A DNA stretch of 64,000 bases from Okapia johnstoni. Lineage: Eukaryota; Chordata; Mammalia; Artiodactyla; Giraffidae. The notes beneath the pieces are model-generated. The model was not told the DNA's origin. It saw only the letters and a list, made by a program, of their open reading frames with translations, and did no database searches. Positions 1-9,448 of this stretch are shown one piece after another. The DNA lies in NCBI GenBank assembly GCA_024291935.2, contig CM044306.1:17865001-17929000 (forward strand). Direction: 5' to 3'. A program made the position numbers and the translations under genes. How positions within the stretch are numbered: the first letter of the stretch is position 1; every line of letters begins with the position of its first letter.

Positions 1-1730
1 AGGGAGAAACTTTCCCCACCTGTTGCCTTTTTCTGAACTTGAGAATGCCCTGGGGGCAGCTGTGCCCCTGAGTGGTTGCTTCACTGCCTGTGGACTCCCA
101 GACTTGGCGCCTGGCTGTTGTCAAGGGCAGCAGGTAGACAGGTTGGGTCACGGAAGTGAAAGGACAACTTGGGTTGTGGGCACTGCTGACTCATTGACAA
201 TTAGGGCTGGAATGTTCATGAACTTGGGTGGGGGGAGTGGAGGGAAGAATCAGGACCACGTTTTGCCTGGCTCATCTCTTTCACATCACTGAGTCCTTCT
301 AACAACACCGCAGAATATTAGCTCCATCTCACGGATGTGTGAGACACTAAGGGTCTTGTCCAGGGTCATCCAGCTACTGAGCGGTGGTGACAGTATCCGA
401 GTTCAACTGATCAGACCTCAGAGCTTTTGCCGGCATCTCCAGGCTCTCCTGGATGCTGACGCCAGTTCAACCAGGTTGTCCCCCACCCCACCCCGCCCCG
501 AGACCTTCCAGCCCACCTGAGTTCTCTGTCCCTTCTCCAGGCAGTCCCCCGTAGAGGTCAGGAGACACCCGCTCCAAGTCACTTGGACAAGTCACTTCAC
601 TCCTCTGAGATTGTTTCCTCATCTGTAAGATGGGTACACAGTAACCCCCACATGCTCTCTTACACAGTCACGAGAGATTCACACGGGATGACACCTTGTA
701 AAGTGGCGCATTAAATGGGAGGAGGAGTTCTTTTTAGGACATCAAAGAGGTTCCTCTTGTTAATCTCATGATCTGCCTCTGAAGCATAGGACCAGGGCTC
801 CAGTAAGGAAAACTGCCTTCCCCAGAAAACTCAGAGAAGTCAGGTCAGCGTCATGTCCAGGAGCCCAAGGAGGAAGAGAGAGAGGAGGTAGGACAGGAGG
901 AAACTCTCCCCTCCTCAACCCCGGTCACCCTTTCCGGGTCACAAACCTCCTTCACACGCCTCATCTGTCATCTTAAACCTCTCAGCAGTCCTGAAAGGGA
1001 AGTAGGGCTGAGAGAATTATTGTTTCCATTTCAAAAATGACGAAAATGAAGCCCAGAAAAGAGACAAATTTCCCCAACAAGTTAGCTGAGAAATCTGTTC
1101 TCAAATACACATCAAGGGACTTGATAACTCAATTTCTTAGGTTAGGATGGTCGCTGGTATACTGGATTTCCTGTTTTTAAAAAGTAGTTCTGGCTGATGT
1201 TTATGGAGACTCACATTGTGCTAGATCCTGTACTAAGCTCTCCTTTAATCTTTAACACAACCTTGTGAGGGAGGTACAATTATCAGTCCCATTTTACGGT
1301 GAAAGGAGAAAGACTCAGAGAGGTTAAGCAACTTTCCTGGGGCTCTGCAGTTGGGAAGGGGTGAAGCCAGAAACTGGACCCAGGTCTGGTCTGGAGCCTG
1401 TGTTTGTGACCATCATAGTTGTTCTTTCAGAGTAAGTTACTATGACATCCCAGCCCTCATCCGAGCACTGCCCTTCACCCCAGCCTGCCCCGCCCTCTCT
1501 TGGCCTTCACCATGGGTTAATCTCCATCAATGTTCCCTGACCGCCCACTTCTCCCTTTTTCTAGGCCATCTCAGGGCCTCTCCATCACATGACGTGTTTC
1601 AGTGTCTTCACTAAATTGCAGATGTCCTCCCAGTCTGCAATTGTCTTGTTTACTTGTTTCTGTGTGTCTCCTGCATTAAAAGTATGAGCAGGGACCCCAA
1701 AGGCTTGTTCCCTGCTACAACAGTATGCTC
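1..1730. other. Intergenic sequence with old MIR remnants, no gene seen
   Basis: No exon-like or conserved coding frame was recognised. MIR-type segments lie at about 320-410 (-), 575-715 (+), 975-1110 (-) and 1215-1390 (-), recognised by phrases such as TTTCCTCATCTGTAAGATGG or its reverse. The next gene leftward in mammals is expected to be GRN, which is outside the window. Confidence 0.6.
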
Positions 1731-1732
1731 AA

Positions 1733-1843
1733 ACTTTTTTTTAGCTGCACTCTGAGGCATATGGGATCTTGGTTCCCCAATCAGGAATCAAACCGACACT
1801 CCCTGCCTTGGAAGTATGGAGTGTTAAACACTGGGAAGTCCCA
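1733..1843 (-). repeat. CHR-family tRNA-derived SINE
   Basis: An antisense copy: poly-T start, then the reversed B-box region (ATCAAACC) and the reversed head ending GGGAAGTCCC. Confidence 0.7.
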
Positions 1844-1849
1844 AATATT

Positions 1850-2595
1850 TTTAAAGAGAGAAAAAGACCAACACTGAAAAAAAATCAAAGAGAGAGAGGG
1901 GGAGAGAGGGAGAGATGGATACAGGTCAGGCCTTTGGTTTGGGCCCAGCTGGGACAGCACTTTCTCTGTTTGGGTCGCTGAGATATGGGCTCAGCCCTGC
2001 CATGGCCACCCTGTTCTGGAGGCTGACATATTCCCGGCAGACTCGGTCACAGTGAGAAGCAGAGCCTGCAGCTCCCAGGAGGCAACGCCACTACATGGGA
2101 CCACCGGTGCTTGGTTAGCTCCTGGTCCTTTCTGAGGTTCTCAACAAAGTCAGATCCAAAGTCTTCTTCTGGTAATATAGTTTCAAATCTCCTGCAGTAA
2201 ATTTTCAGAAACGAAATGTACAGATAGTATAATTTCCTATGCACATTAAAAAAAAATCTGTATGAAATACAACCTGTAATAGAGAGGAAAAATAAAAGAA
2301 AGTAATTTAGAATAAAATAATATGTATTTTCTGTGCGTGAAAGCTCAGGTTTGACTCCATGTAAGAAGAGAAAGTTGCAGATGCCCATGAATCTCTGGTG
2401 ATGGAGAACCGGAAATGGAGACTGGGCTGGAGTATTGTGTCAGCTTCTCAGCTCACACAGGCCAGGTGGCCAACAGACCAGACATTCTGAATGGTCAGTG
2501 ATCTTTGGTAAAGTTCTAACAAAGACAAAGACATGTCTTCCTGAAGACTGCATGATCGTTTTATTTCTGGGAAATTCAATATATTATAAAATCAT
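1850..2595. other. Intergenic, no recognised feature
   Basis: A purine-rich low-complexity run (about 1855-1915) is followed by A/T-rich sequence. A 113-codon minus-strand open frame (2047-2388) has no recognisable features and is probably chance. Confidence 0.4.
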
Positions 2596-2599
2596 TTAA

Positions 2600-2822
2600 G
2601 AAGATGTGGGTGAGGTGGTGCTAATGGTAAAGAACCCGCCTGCCAGTGAAGGTTAGATGTAAGACATGCCAGTTCGATCCCAGGGTCTGGAAGATCCCCT
2701 GGAGAAGGGAATGGAAATCCACTCCAGTATTCTTGCCTGGAGAATCCCATGGACAGAGGAGCCTGGTGAGCTACAGTTCATAGGGTCGCATGGAGTTCGA
2801 CACAAATGAAGCGACTTAGCAC
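2600..2822 (+). repeat. Bov-tA SINE
   Basis: A diverged head is followed by the typical Bov-A body (GGAAGATCCCCTGGAGAAGG, then AGGAGCCTGGTGAGCTACAG), ending GAAGCGACTTAGCA. Confidence 0.8.
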
Positions 2823-3463
2823 CTCAGGGCACGGGTGAAATAGAGCTGGCTTCCAGGTCAGATAATTACCAACAGATTTTTTTGAATCCAAAGAGGTGAA
2901 ACCCGCGGATACAAAGGGCCAGCTGTATTCACTCTCCTAGGCCATTTTATTTAAGGAACTTGAGCATCCCTAGATTTTGGTATCTGCAGGGGCTCTTGGG
3001 ACCAGTCCTCCATGAACACCGAGGGAAGAATGTATGCGGTTGTCCACAAAGACAGAGGAAAGCTGAGAGGTGTATGGGGATAAATTCTTGTTGTGTCGGT
3101 CTGTCTTATACTTTACAGGACACTGAGCATCCCTGCCCTGCGCTCTATCAAAATGCCAGGGCCTCGGGAACTTGTGAAAACCATAGACGGCCTCTTAAAT
3201 TCCCCAAACTTCCCCTAGGGGGCGGTAGAGCTCCGATCGAGAACAACTGCCCGCTTTTCAATTTAACACTTACCTTTGAGGTTGTTTTACACTCGGAGTT
3301 GGGAGATCACCATCCCTTTCAGGGTGGTGTTTGTTATACGGGGATATTGTCAAGCAGTCCCTTTCCACGGCTTTCTGCTGTTACACACAGGGCTACGGTC
3401 AAGGAGAGGTGCTGTGAACAGCAGCAAGCCAATCAACAGAGGAAGGCTCACAAGTGACCTGGC
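2823..3463. other. Intergenic, no recognised feature
   Basis: Mixed sequence with a 165-codon plus-strand open frame (2960-3457) that overlaps the next SINE boundary, has no recognisable domain and is taken as chance. Confidence 0.35.
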
Positions 3464-3583
3464 TGAGTCCATGGGATTCTCCAGGCAAGAATACTGGAGT
3501 GGATTGCCATTCCCCTTTCCAGAGCATCTTTCCCATCTTCTAACCTGCATTGGCAGGCAGATTCTTTACCTTTAGCGCCAGGC
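3464..3583 (-). repeat. Bov-tA SINE fragment
   Basis: Antisense Bov-A body (CCATGGGATTCTCCAGGCAA, then GCATTGGCAGGCAGATTC); the 3' half is missing. Confidence 0.75.
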
Positions 3584-3934
3584 TTGGGTATGTGGAATTT
3601 TGATAGCTATGGCTCAAAACTGCCCTCCGCCGATGTAGATTAATCCACATTCCTCCAGCAGAGTACAGAGAGCCTGTCCCGAGTTCCCAGCAGGATGGGG
3701 GAAGGCAATTCTACAGAGTCTTAGCCAGGACTATTCCCCACTAGAGGCCACCCCCTCAGACCACACCCAGGTCCCCCCCATTCAAGCCTTGGGTGTCCCA
3801 AAATTCCCTAGCCCACCTTCTCAGGCCAGGGAGGTCTGGGGTGGCGGTCAAATAGAGGACTCTCCACAGGCGGGCTGATTCTAGCTATAACATTTATTTC
3901 TTATTTTTTTTAACCTTCAAAAAATGAAAGACAG
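3584..3934. other. Intergenic, nothing recognised
   Basis: Unique-looking sequence between two SINEs with no coding signal. Confidence 0.35.
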
Positions 3935-4048
3935 TTTTGTTGTATGTTTTTTTTTTTTCTTATGCACAGTTCCACGAACGGGGATTGAACCCAAGCCCTC
4001 CACAAGTGAAAGCGGAGTCCTAACCTCTGGACCTCCAGGGAATTCCCA
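3935..4048 (-). repeat. CHR-family SINE
   Basis: Poly-T start, GATTGAACCC, reversed head CCTCCAGGGAATTCCC. Confidence 0.75.
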
Positions 4049-4074
4049 ACTTTGTGGCCTTCTGATTCTGTACA

Positions 4075-4280
4075 GGTGTGCTAAGTCCCTTCAGTCATGT
4101 CTGACTCTTTGTGACCCTACGGACTGCAGCCCACCAGGCTCCTCTGTCCATGGGATTCTTCAGGCAAGAAAACTGGAATCGGCTGCCATTTCATTCTCCA
4201 GGGGATCTTCCCGACCCAGGATCGAACCTAGGTCTCATGTTTACCTGCATTGGCAGGTGGGTTCTTTACCACTAGCACTA
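4075..4280 (-). repeat. Bov-tA SINE
   Basis: Full antisense copy from GTGCTAAGTCCCTTCAGTCA to the tRNA-like head TTCTTTACCACTAGC. Confidence 0.85.
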
Positions 4281-4332
4281 TATATATGTGTGTGTGTGTG
4301 TGTGTATATATATACATATACAATACACACGT
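4279..4332. repeat. TA/TG microsatellite
   Basis: Alternating (TA)n(TG)n(TA)n run at the 5' edge of the preceding antisense SINE; likely length-polymorphic. Confidence 0.85.
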
Positions 4333-4369
4333 ATTTCAGAGGGATAAATCCTTTTCCCCACCAGATTTT

Positions 4370-4620
4370 AATTTTAAAACCTTTTAAAACTTCAGAAAAA
4401 TTTTGAGAATGGTACAGTGAGCAGCACATACCCTTCGCTTTGATCCACAGTTGTTCACATTTTGCTACATTGGCCTTATTTCTTTCTTTTTGCTGAATCA
4501 TTTGAGACTAAGTTGCAGATATTGCAGAACATTTCCTGAGAACAAAGACATGCTCCTACAAACCCGCTGTATGGTATCACACTCAAGAAATTTAATGTTG
4601 ATAAAATAATATTGACCATA
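4370..4620. repeat. Old L1 3'-end fragment
   Basis: A/T-rich sequence with typical L1M-type phrases (TGTTCACATTTTGCTACATT; GAGACTAAGTTGCAGATATT). Family and orientation not certain. Confidence 0.5.
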
Positions 4621-4675
4621 CAGGCCTTCTTCAGTTTTCTCTAGTTGTCACAATAAAGTCCTTTCTAACTTCCCC

Positions 4676-4885
4676 GGGCTTCCCTGGTGGCTCGGTAGTA
4701 AAGAATCCTCCTGCCAATGTAGGAGACGTGGGTTCAATCCCTGGGTCAGGAAGATTCCCTGGAGAAGGAAATGTCAACACACTCCAGTATTCTTGCCTGG
4801 GAAATCCCAAGGACAGAGGAGCCTGGTGGGCTACAGTCCATGGGGTTGCAAAAGAGTCGGGCTCGACTAAACAATACACAATACA
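4676..4885 (+). repeat. Bov-tA SINE
   Basis: Starts GGGCTTCCCTGGTGGCTCGG and contains the tRNA-like B box GGTTCAATCCC and the Bov-A body. A short ACAATAC tail follows. Confidence 0.9.
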
Positions 4886-4936
4886 ATACTAACTTCCCCA
4901 CCTGACTTGGCATTTAGCTGGGGGCCTAGAACTCGG

Positions 4937-5002
4937 CAGAGGAGCCGGGCAGGCTACAGTCCATGGGGTCACAAGAGTCGGACACAACTTAGCAGCTAAG
5001 CC
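4937..5002 (+). repeat. Bov-A 3' fragment
   Basis: Only the last 65 bp of the unit (GGCTACAGTCCATGGGGTCA onward) are present. Confidence 0.7.
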
Positions 5003-6124
5003 ACCTCCACCAGAGTTGGGATCTCTCTTCTCTGGTTCTGTGATCCGGCAGCCTGGGGACTGGCCTCTGGCAAGGCACTTCTAGGCGGGAACAGTTCTGG
5101 CTCTAAATTCAGAGGTGCTGGTAGAGTCCATGGGAGGGAACTGAGCCCTACTTCAGGGCCCTAAATGTCTTCCTAGGCCCTAGGGGTGCAAGCTGGGGCT
5201 TGCCCTGGAAGAACTGAGCCTCACAATAAACTATCTTCTGTTTATATCCCTTCCCAGTGCCAGGCAAGGACTTGTCCATCGGTCCCTGAGATAACCCCTG
5301 GCGCTGGTACTGTTTTCTCAACCCTTTTACAGTTGAAAGGAGTATCTGTTTTTTCCAACTGACAAGGAGGCTGGTGATGGCCACATGGGGCCACATGCTG
5401 CCTCTATAAGGACCTTTGAGTGCCTGGTCAGTGTGAACCATGGCTGAGTCAGCCAGGACAGTCTCCTCCTCAAGACTCTAGGCTTGCTTCTCAGGGCAGG
5501 CCAGTCTGGCCAGGGCCCCAAAGTTGTGAGCGTCTCAAGCTGTGGCTCCACCCTGCAGTTGCTCTGATTGCCCTTGGATGGCACCTCCATCAGCTCCAGT
5601 GGTAGATAACTTCTCCCGGCTGCCCACACTGCTGCCAGTGTGGTGACTTTCGGTGCCCAAGATTTTCTCAGCCTCGAAGCATTTACTTGTAGGGTATGGC
5701 AGGGTCTGTGATCTGCTCAGCTCTGGGTGGGGCCACAGAACTATTTGTTGGCTCTTTACTTAGCTTTTTACAGACCTGTCTTTAGCTAAGAGTCTGTAAA
5801 TCAGCAGGCAGGTGACCTCATCTTTATTTTCAGTTGAGGAAACTGAGGTGTAGTGACAAACTTCAAAGGCATCCTTTTGCAAGAAGAAACTCAGAAATGC
5901 AAGGAGTGCAAGCCCCTCCTTCCTCTGTAAAGGAAACTGAGGCTCAGAGATCACCAGGTTTGATTCCTGGTTGAGCTACGTTGCTCTGGGGAAGAAGGCA
6001 TGCGAGGAGGCATCACTATCTGCGCCTGCATTTAGAGGCAGAAGTAGGATCAGAATCCTGGTTGCTCTAAACACCCTTTCCAGAACTTTCTGTGCCAAGG
6101 GGGAGGGGACAATGAATAATAATA
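5003..6124. other. Intergenic, no gene seen; MIR traces near 5770-5960
   Basis: Only short MIR-like pieces (TTTCAGTTGAGGAAACTGAGG near 5828; AAGGAAACTGAGGCTCAGAG near 5930) stand out. Open frames here are without recognisable features. Confidence 0.4.
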
Positions 6125-6328
6125 GTGCTTTTCCCAGGTGGCTCAGTGGTAAAGAATTTGCCTGCTAATGCAGGAGACACAGGTTTGATTCCTGTGTCAG
6201 GAAGATCCCCTGGAGAAGGACATGGAAACCCGCTCCAGTATTCTTGGCTGGGAAATCCCATGGACAGAGAAGCCTGGTAGGCTACAGTCCACGGGGTTGC
6301 AAAGAGTCATACAGGACTTAGCAACTAA
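6125..6328 (+). repeat. Bov-tA SINE
   Basis: Head CCCAGGTGGCTCAGTGGTAAAG, then the Bov-A body to AGAGTCATACAGGACTTAGC. Confidence 0.85.
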
Positions 6329-6344
6329 ACAACAACAGTAATAG

Positions 6345-6600
6345 TAACAATCACTGACTTCTTGCCAAGTGCCAGACAGGGCTCTATGCACTTTAGAGCT
6401 ATTAACTCATTAAATACAAAATTCCTGGGATGTGGGGTTATTTTGATCCCTATCAGCTCATTTTATAAATGGGTGACACTAAGGCTTAAAGACCCCTAGA
6501 TATTTGCTAGATGTCCCACAGCTGCTGCAGGAGGCAGCTCAGACTGGAACCAGGTCCTGGCCTCCCAGAACTCTGATCTTGAGGCAGGTAAGTGGTGCGG
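6345..6600 (-). repeat. MIR SINE
   Basis: Antisense MIR phrases: TGCCAAGTGCCAGACAGGG, CATTTTATAAATGGGTGACA and a diverged tRNA-like end. Confidence 0.65.
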
Positions 6601-6734
6601 GCCTGCATATGCTGTATCTTAGAGTTCTTGGGACCTTAGGCCTGAGTAAACCTTTGCGGGGAGCAGAGAGCCCTGGTCGAGAATAGCCTGGGGTGGGAGG
6701 TCCTCTGGACAGAGGAAGGTGGGGGTTTGAACTC

Positions 6735-6900
6735 TAGCTTTTGCATTCATGTGATTTTGATGCAACTTGACCTCTAGGGTCCTCATTTTCTCACCATAAA
6801 ATGGGAAGAGTGCATGGGAGAAGTCTGGGTTCTACTCCACACCAGGAGTCATTACACACAAGGACTTCAGTTTACTCTTCTGTAAAATGGGAAGAGATAG
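6735..6900 (+). repeat. MIR SINE
   Basis: Sense MIR core: ACTTGACCTCTAGGGTCCTC followed by CATAAAATGGGAAGAG, with a second partial copy near 6865-6895. Confidence 0.55.
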
Positions 6901-7049
6901 CTCTTGGCCGTTGGCTGTGAAACTGTTCGTAAGCCATGTCTTTAAGGCGGTAAAGGACCTTAATTGGGGCTGGGCTGTCTCCCTGACAGTTTATAAAATG
7001 ATTGTGTCGTTCCAAAATTCACTTGGTACAAGAGGGGAATGTAAATGGC

Positions 7050-8150
7050 GTCTTCTCTCGGGGCCCTTTAGACCAGCAGCACTTCACCGGTCACTCCCCG
7101 CCCCCCACTTCGGGCTTCCTAGCCTCGGAGAGCCGCAAAGCCTTTTCTCAGGGAAAGCGCATGGTTGGCCCCATGGAATCCACGTGCTAATCCGTGCACC
7201 GGCTGGCTGGGTTACTCCCGGCCCGGAAGCAACCGTTCCGGGGGTGAGGGGCGGAGAAGCAAGTGACGTCAGAGTCACGGCCTACCCTTCTTAAAGTGGC
7301 AGGCTCATAGCCCGTGTTCGTTTTTCTGTTAGAACAAATAAGTCAGTGAGAAAACGAAAAGTTGTAAAAGCGAGGCAGTTGGTGGGGTCTCGGCTAACGG
7401 GGCTGGCCCGGGAGAAAAATGAGTCTCCTGAGAAGAGGGATCGGAGACGTCGTTACAGGATTTACGCCAACCTGTCACCCCGGGGAGGCAGTTTGAGGGG
7501 AGGGGTTTGGTATTTGTCCAGTCCGAATTCCGGGTTCTTAACTTTGACTCTTACTTTCGTCTTTCGTAAAATGGGGAAGGCGAATAATAATCTATTTCTA
7601 AAACTGTTGAGACGTAGAAATAGGTTTTGTGAGAGTAACCAACACAGAAATGTCGGTCCCCTTTCCCCCTACTCGATCCTATCTCAGTGCAAAGAAGAAA
7701 TCCGAGGCCCGGAGCGGCGCTGTAACTTGCCCAGGGTCACAAGGAGATGGGACGAAGCCCAGGTTAAACCCAGATCTCCCAGGGGCTCCCGGGCCAGCCG
7801 TTCCTCGGGCCAGCCTCTCTGGCTTCAGTTGCTTACTCGTTAACTCCATCGCCCACACCCGCATGGTACTTCGCAGTTTGTCAAGTGGTTTTGGCGCTGC
7901 AACCTCGGTGAATTGTCTGTTAAACGGGGACGACCCTGTTTGACACGGTCGTCATGAAGTTGTAAAAACCTCAATAAAGAGCCGGGTGGGTTAATGTTTG
8001 CCATCACTATCTGATCGCGCTCGCGGTCCTGGAAGAATTGCTTCAAATCTCTTCCGGCCCGCGAATGAAGAAAACGGATCGAGTGCTTTACCCATGCTCG
8101 TCTGGAAAGTTTGCGGGAGCAGCGCTCTGCCGGGGTACTAGTGGGGTGGT
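7050..8150. other. GC-rich upstream block, no confident gene
   Basis: The block has several CG clusters (7080-7270, 7375-7500, 8010-8150) and MIR remnants near 7540-7600 and 7690-7780. Overlapping open frames of 165, 104 and 110 codons occur on both strands. They lie across MIR sequence and lack recognisable domains, so I do not call a gene. An alternative first exon or non-coding transcript is possible. Confidence 0.4.
7264..7271. promoter_or_regulatory. Perfect cAMP response element (TGACGTCA)
   Basis: The palindromic full CRE lies in a GC-rich block (about 7050-7300) roughly 1.2 kb upstream of SLC25A39 exon 1. The core is seen directly; its use by CREB/ATF factors is inference. Confidence 0.5.
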
Positions 8151-8650
8151 GTTGGGGACAATAAGTTGTCAAGTACAGCGCTGCCGCCAGGTCGAGCGCG
8201 GCGTGGAGACACGCGACCTTGGCGTGCGGGCGGGGCTGGGCATCCGCCGCGCGGGTTCGGGCTAGCGCGGGACAGGGAGGAGGCCGCGAGTGGGCGGGCC
8301 GGCGTCACTCCGGGCAAACGGTCGGTCGGCCCGCGGGGGCGGGGCCTCACAGGGCCAAGCGGGGGCGGGGCGAGCTCGGCCACTTTCCGAGTCGGCCTGA
8401 GGGCCGAGTGAGCGCGCGCGGAGCCCGCACTGGCGGCGGAGCCGCTATGGGCCCGCCCGGCCCCGGGCACCGCGCCGCTCGATCACCGGCCTAGAGCCAG
8501 GTGGGCGGGACTGGACCAAGGCTGAGGGCCAAGCTGGAGGCAGAGGTGGGAGTTGGGTCCCTAGGGGTCCGAGGGAGCCTGAGCCGGGCGGGCCTGGGCC
8601 GGGGGCCGGGAATCGCGGGCCGACCTAGTCGGCCCCACCGGGCGCTCCCT
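8150..8650 (+). promoter_or_regulatory. CpG-island promoter of SLC25A39
   Basis: The segment is dense in CG dinucleotides and GC boxes (GGGGCGGGG around 8336-8372) and has no TATA box. This is typical of a broadly expressed housekeeping promoter. It lies immediately upstream of the untranslated first exon. Confidence 0.8.
8400..8500 (+). other. SLC25A39: SLC25A39 exon 1 (5' untranslated), approximate start
   Basis: The GC-rich stretch ends in a good donor (CCAG then GTGGGC) at 8500/8501. It is the only strong donor in the CpG island upstream of the coding exon whose acceptor is at 9433. The exon carries no start codon in frame with the protein. The transcription start is not visible and the left boundary is a guess. 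Confidence 0.6.
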
Positions 8651-9174
8651 GCACGAGGAGTCGGAACAGAATGTCTCTGAGGAGTGAAGAGCGATCTTGT
8701 CGTCCTATCCCTACTTCAATCACTTTCGACCTAGCCTACCCCGCACCCCACCGCCCCCGCTCCCCCCGCTCGCGAGAGAGAGAGAGAGAATTTAAGGGAG
8801 AAAGAGCAGAGAAATTTTGTCTTTACTTTTCGGACCCGGGGTCTGGCCCTTCGGGCCTCGAGAGGACGTGTGCGTGGGAGGTCTGGGCGTCCTCACCTTT
8901 AGTCTCAGGAAAGGGGATGGACCCTTCGCCGCCCTCAGATTTGTTACCTTTCCCTCACCGCCCGGCCTCACCTCTCCACGCTGTGTGACTCGAGGCTCGC
9001 ATGCACCCATCTCGGGCCTGGGCGCTGGAGTCAGGGGCGTAGGGGGGCGGCTCAGGCGCTTTGATCGTTGGTCCCCAGGCCTGCCAGAGTACCTGCACTG
9101 AACTGGAGCACAGTAAGCCGGTGTGGCGAGGGAGAGGGAATGGCGGTGGGCCGTTATTGTCCATTAACTAATGG

Positions 9175-9345
9175 GTGACTCTCCCAGTTTCCTTGCTGAC
9201 TACTCCCAGTGTGACCTTGGGCCGGTCAACTCATCTCTCTCTGAGCCTGTTCCCCTCCTCCACGCCCCCAGCAAGGTGAAGCTGAGAATAACTGCTTTAG
9301 AAAGTGGTTGTGAGAAACTCATACTCAGTGAGTGAATGGGGTGAG
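9175..9345 (+). repeat. MIR SINE in SLC25A39 intron 1
   Basis: Sense MIR: GTGTGACCTTGGGCCGGTCA, then CTCTGAGCCTGTTCCCC. Confidence 0.6.
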
Positions 9346-9448
9346 AGTGGCCCGTAGTGTCCCCAGGCACCCCTGCCTCCTTTCTTTCCCTTCCTGACTC
9401 TGGTTTTTGCTCCAGTTGACACTTGCTTTTCAGAACTGAAGCTACAAG

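Noticed and set aside
7346..7843. 165-codon open frame in the GC-rich block before SLC25A39
   Set aside because: It crosses MIR remnants and has Arg-rich translation with no family resemblance.
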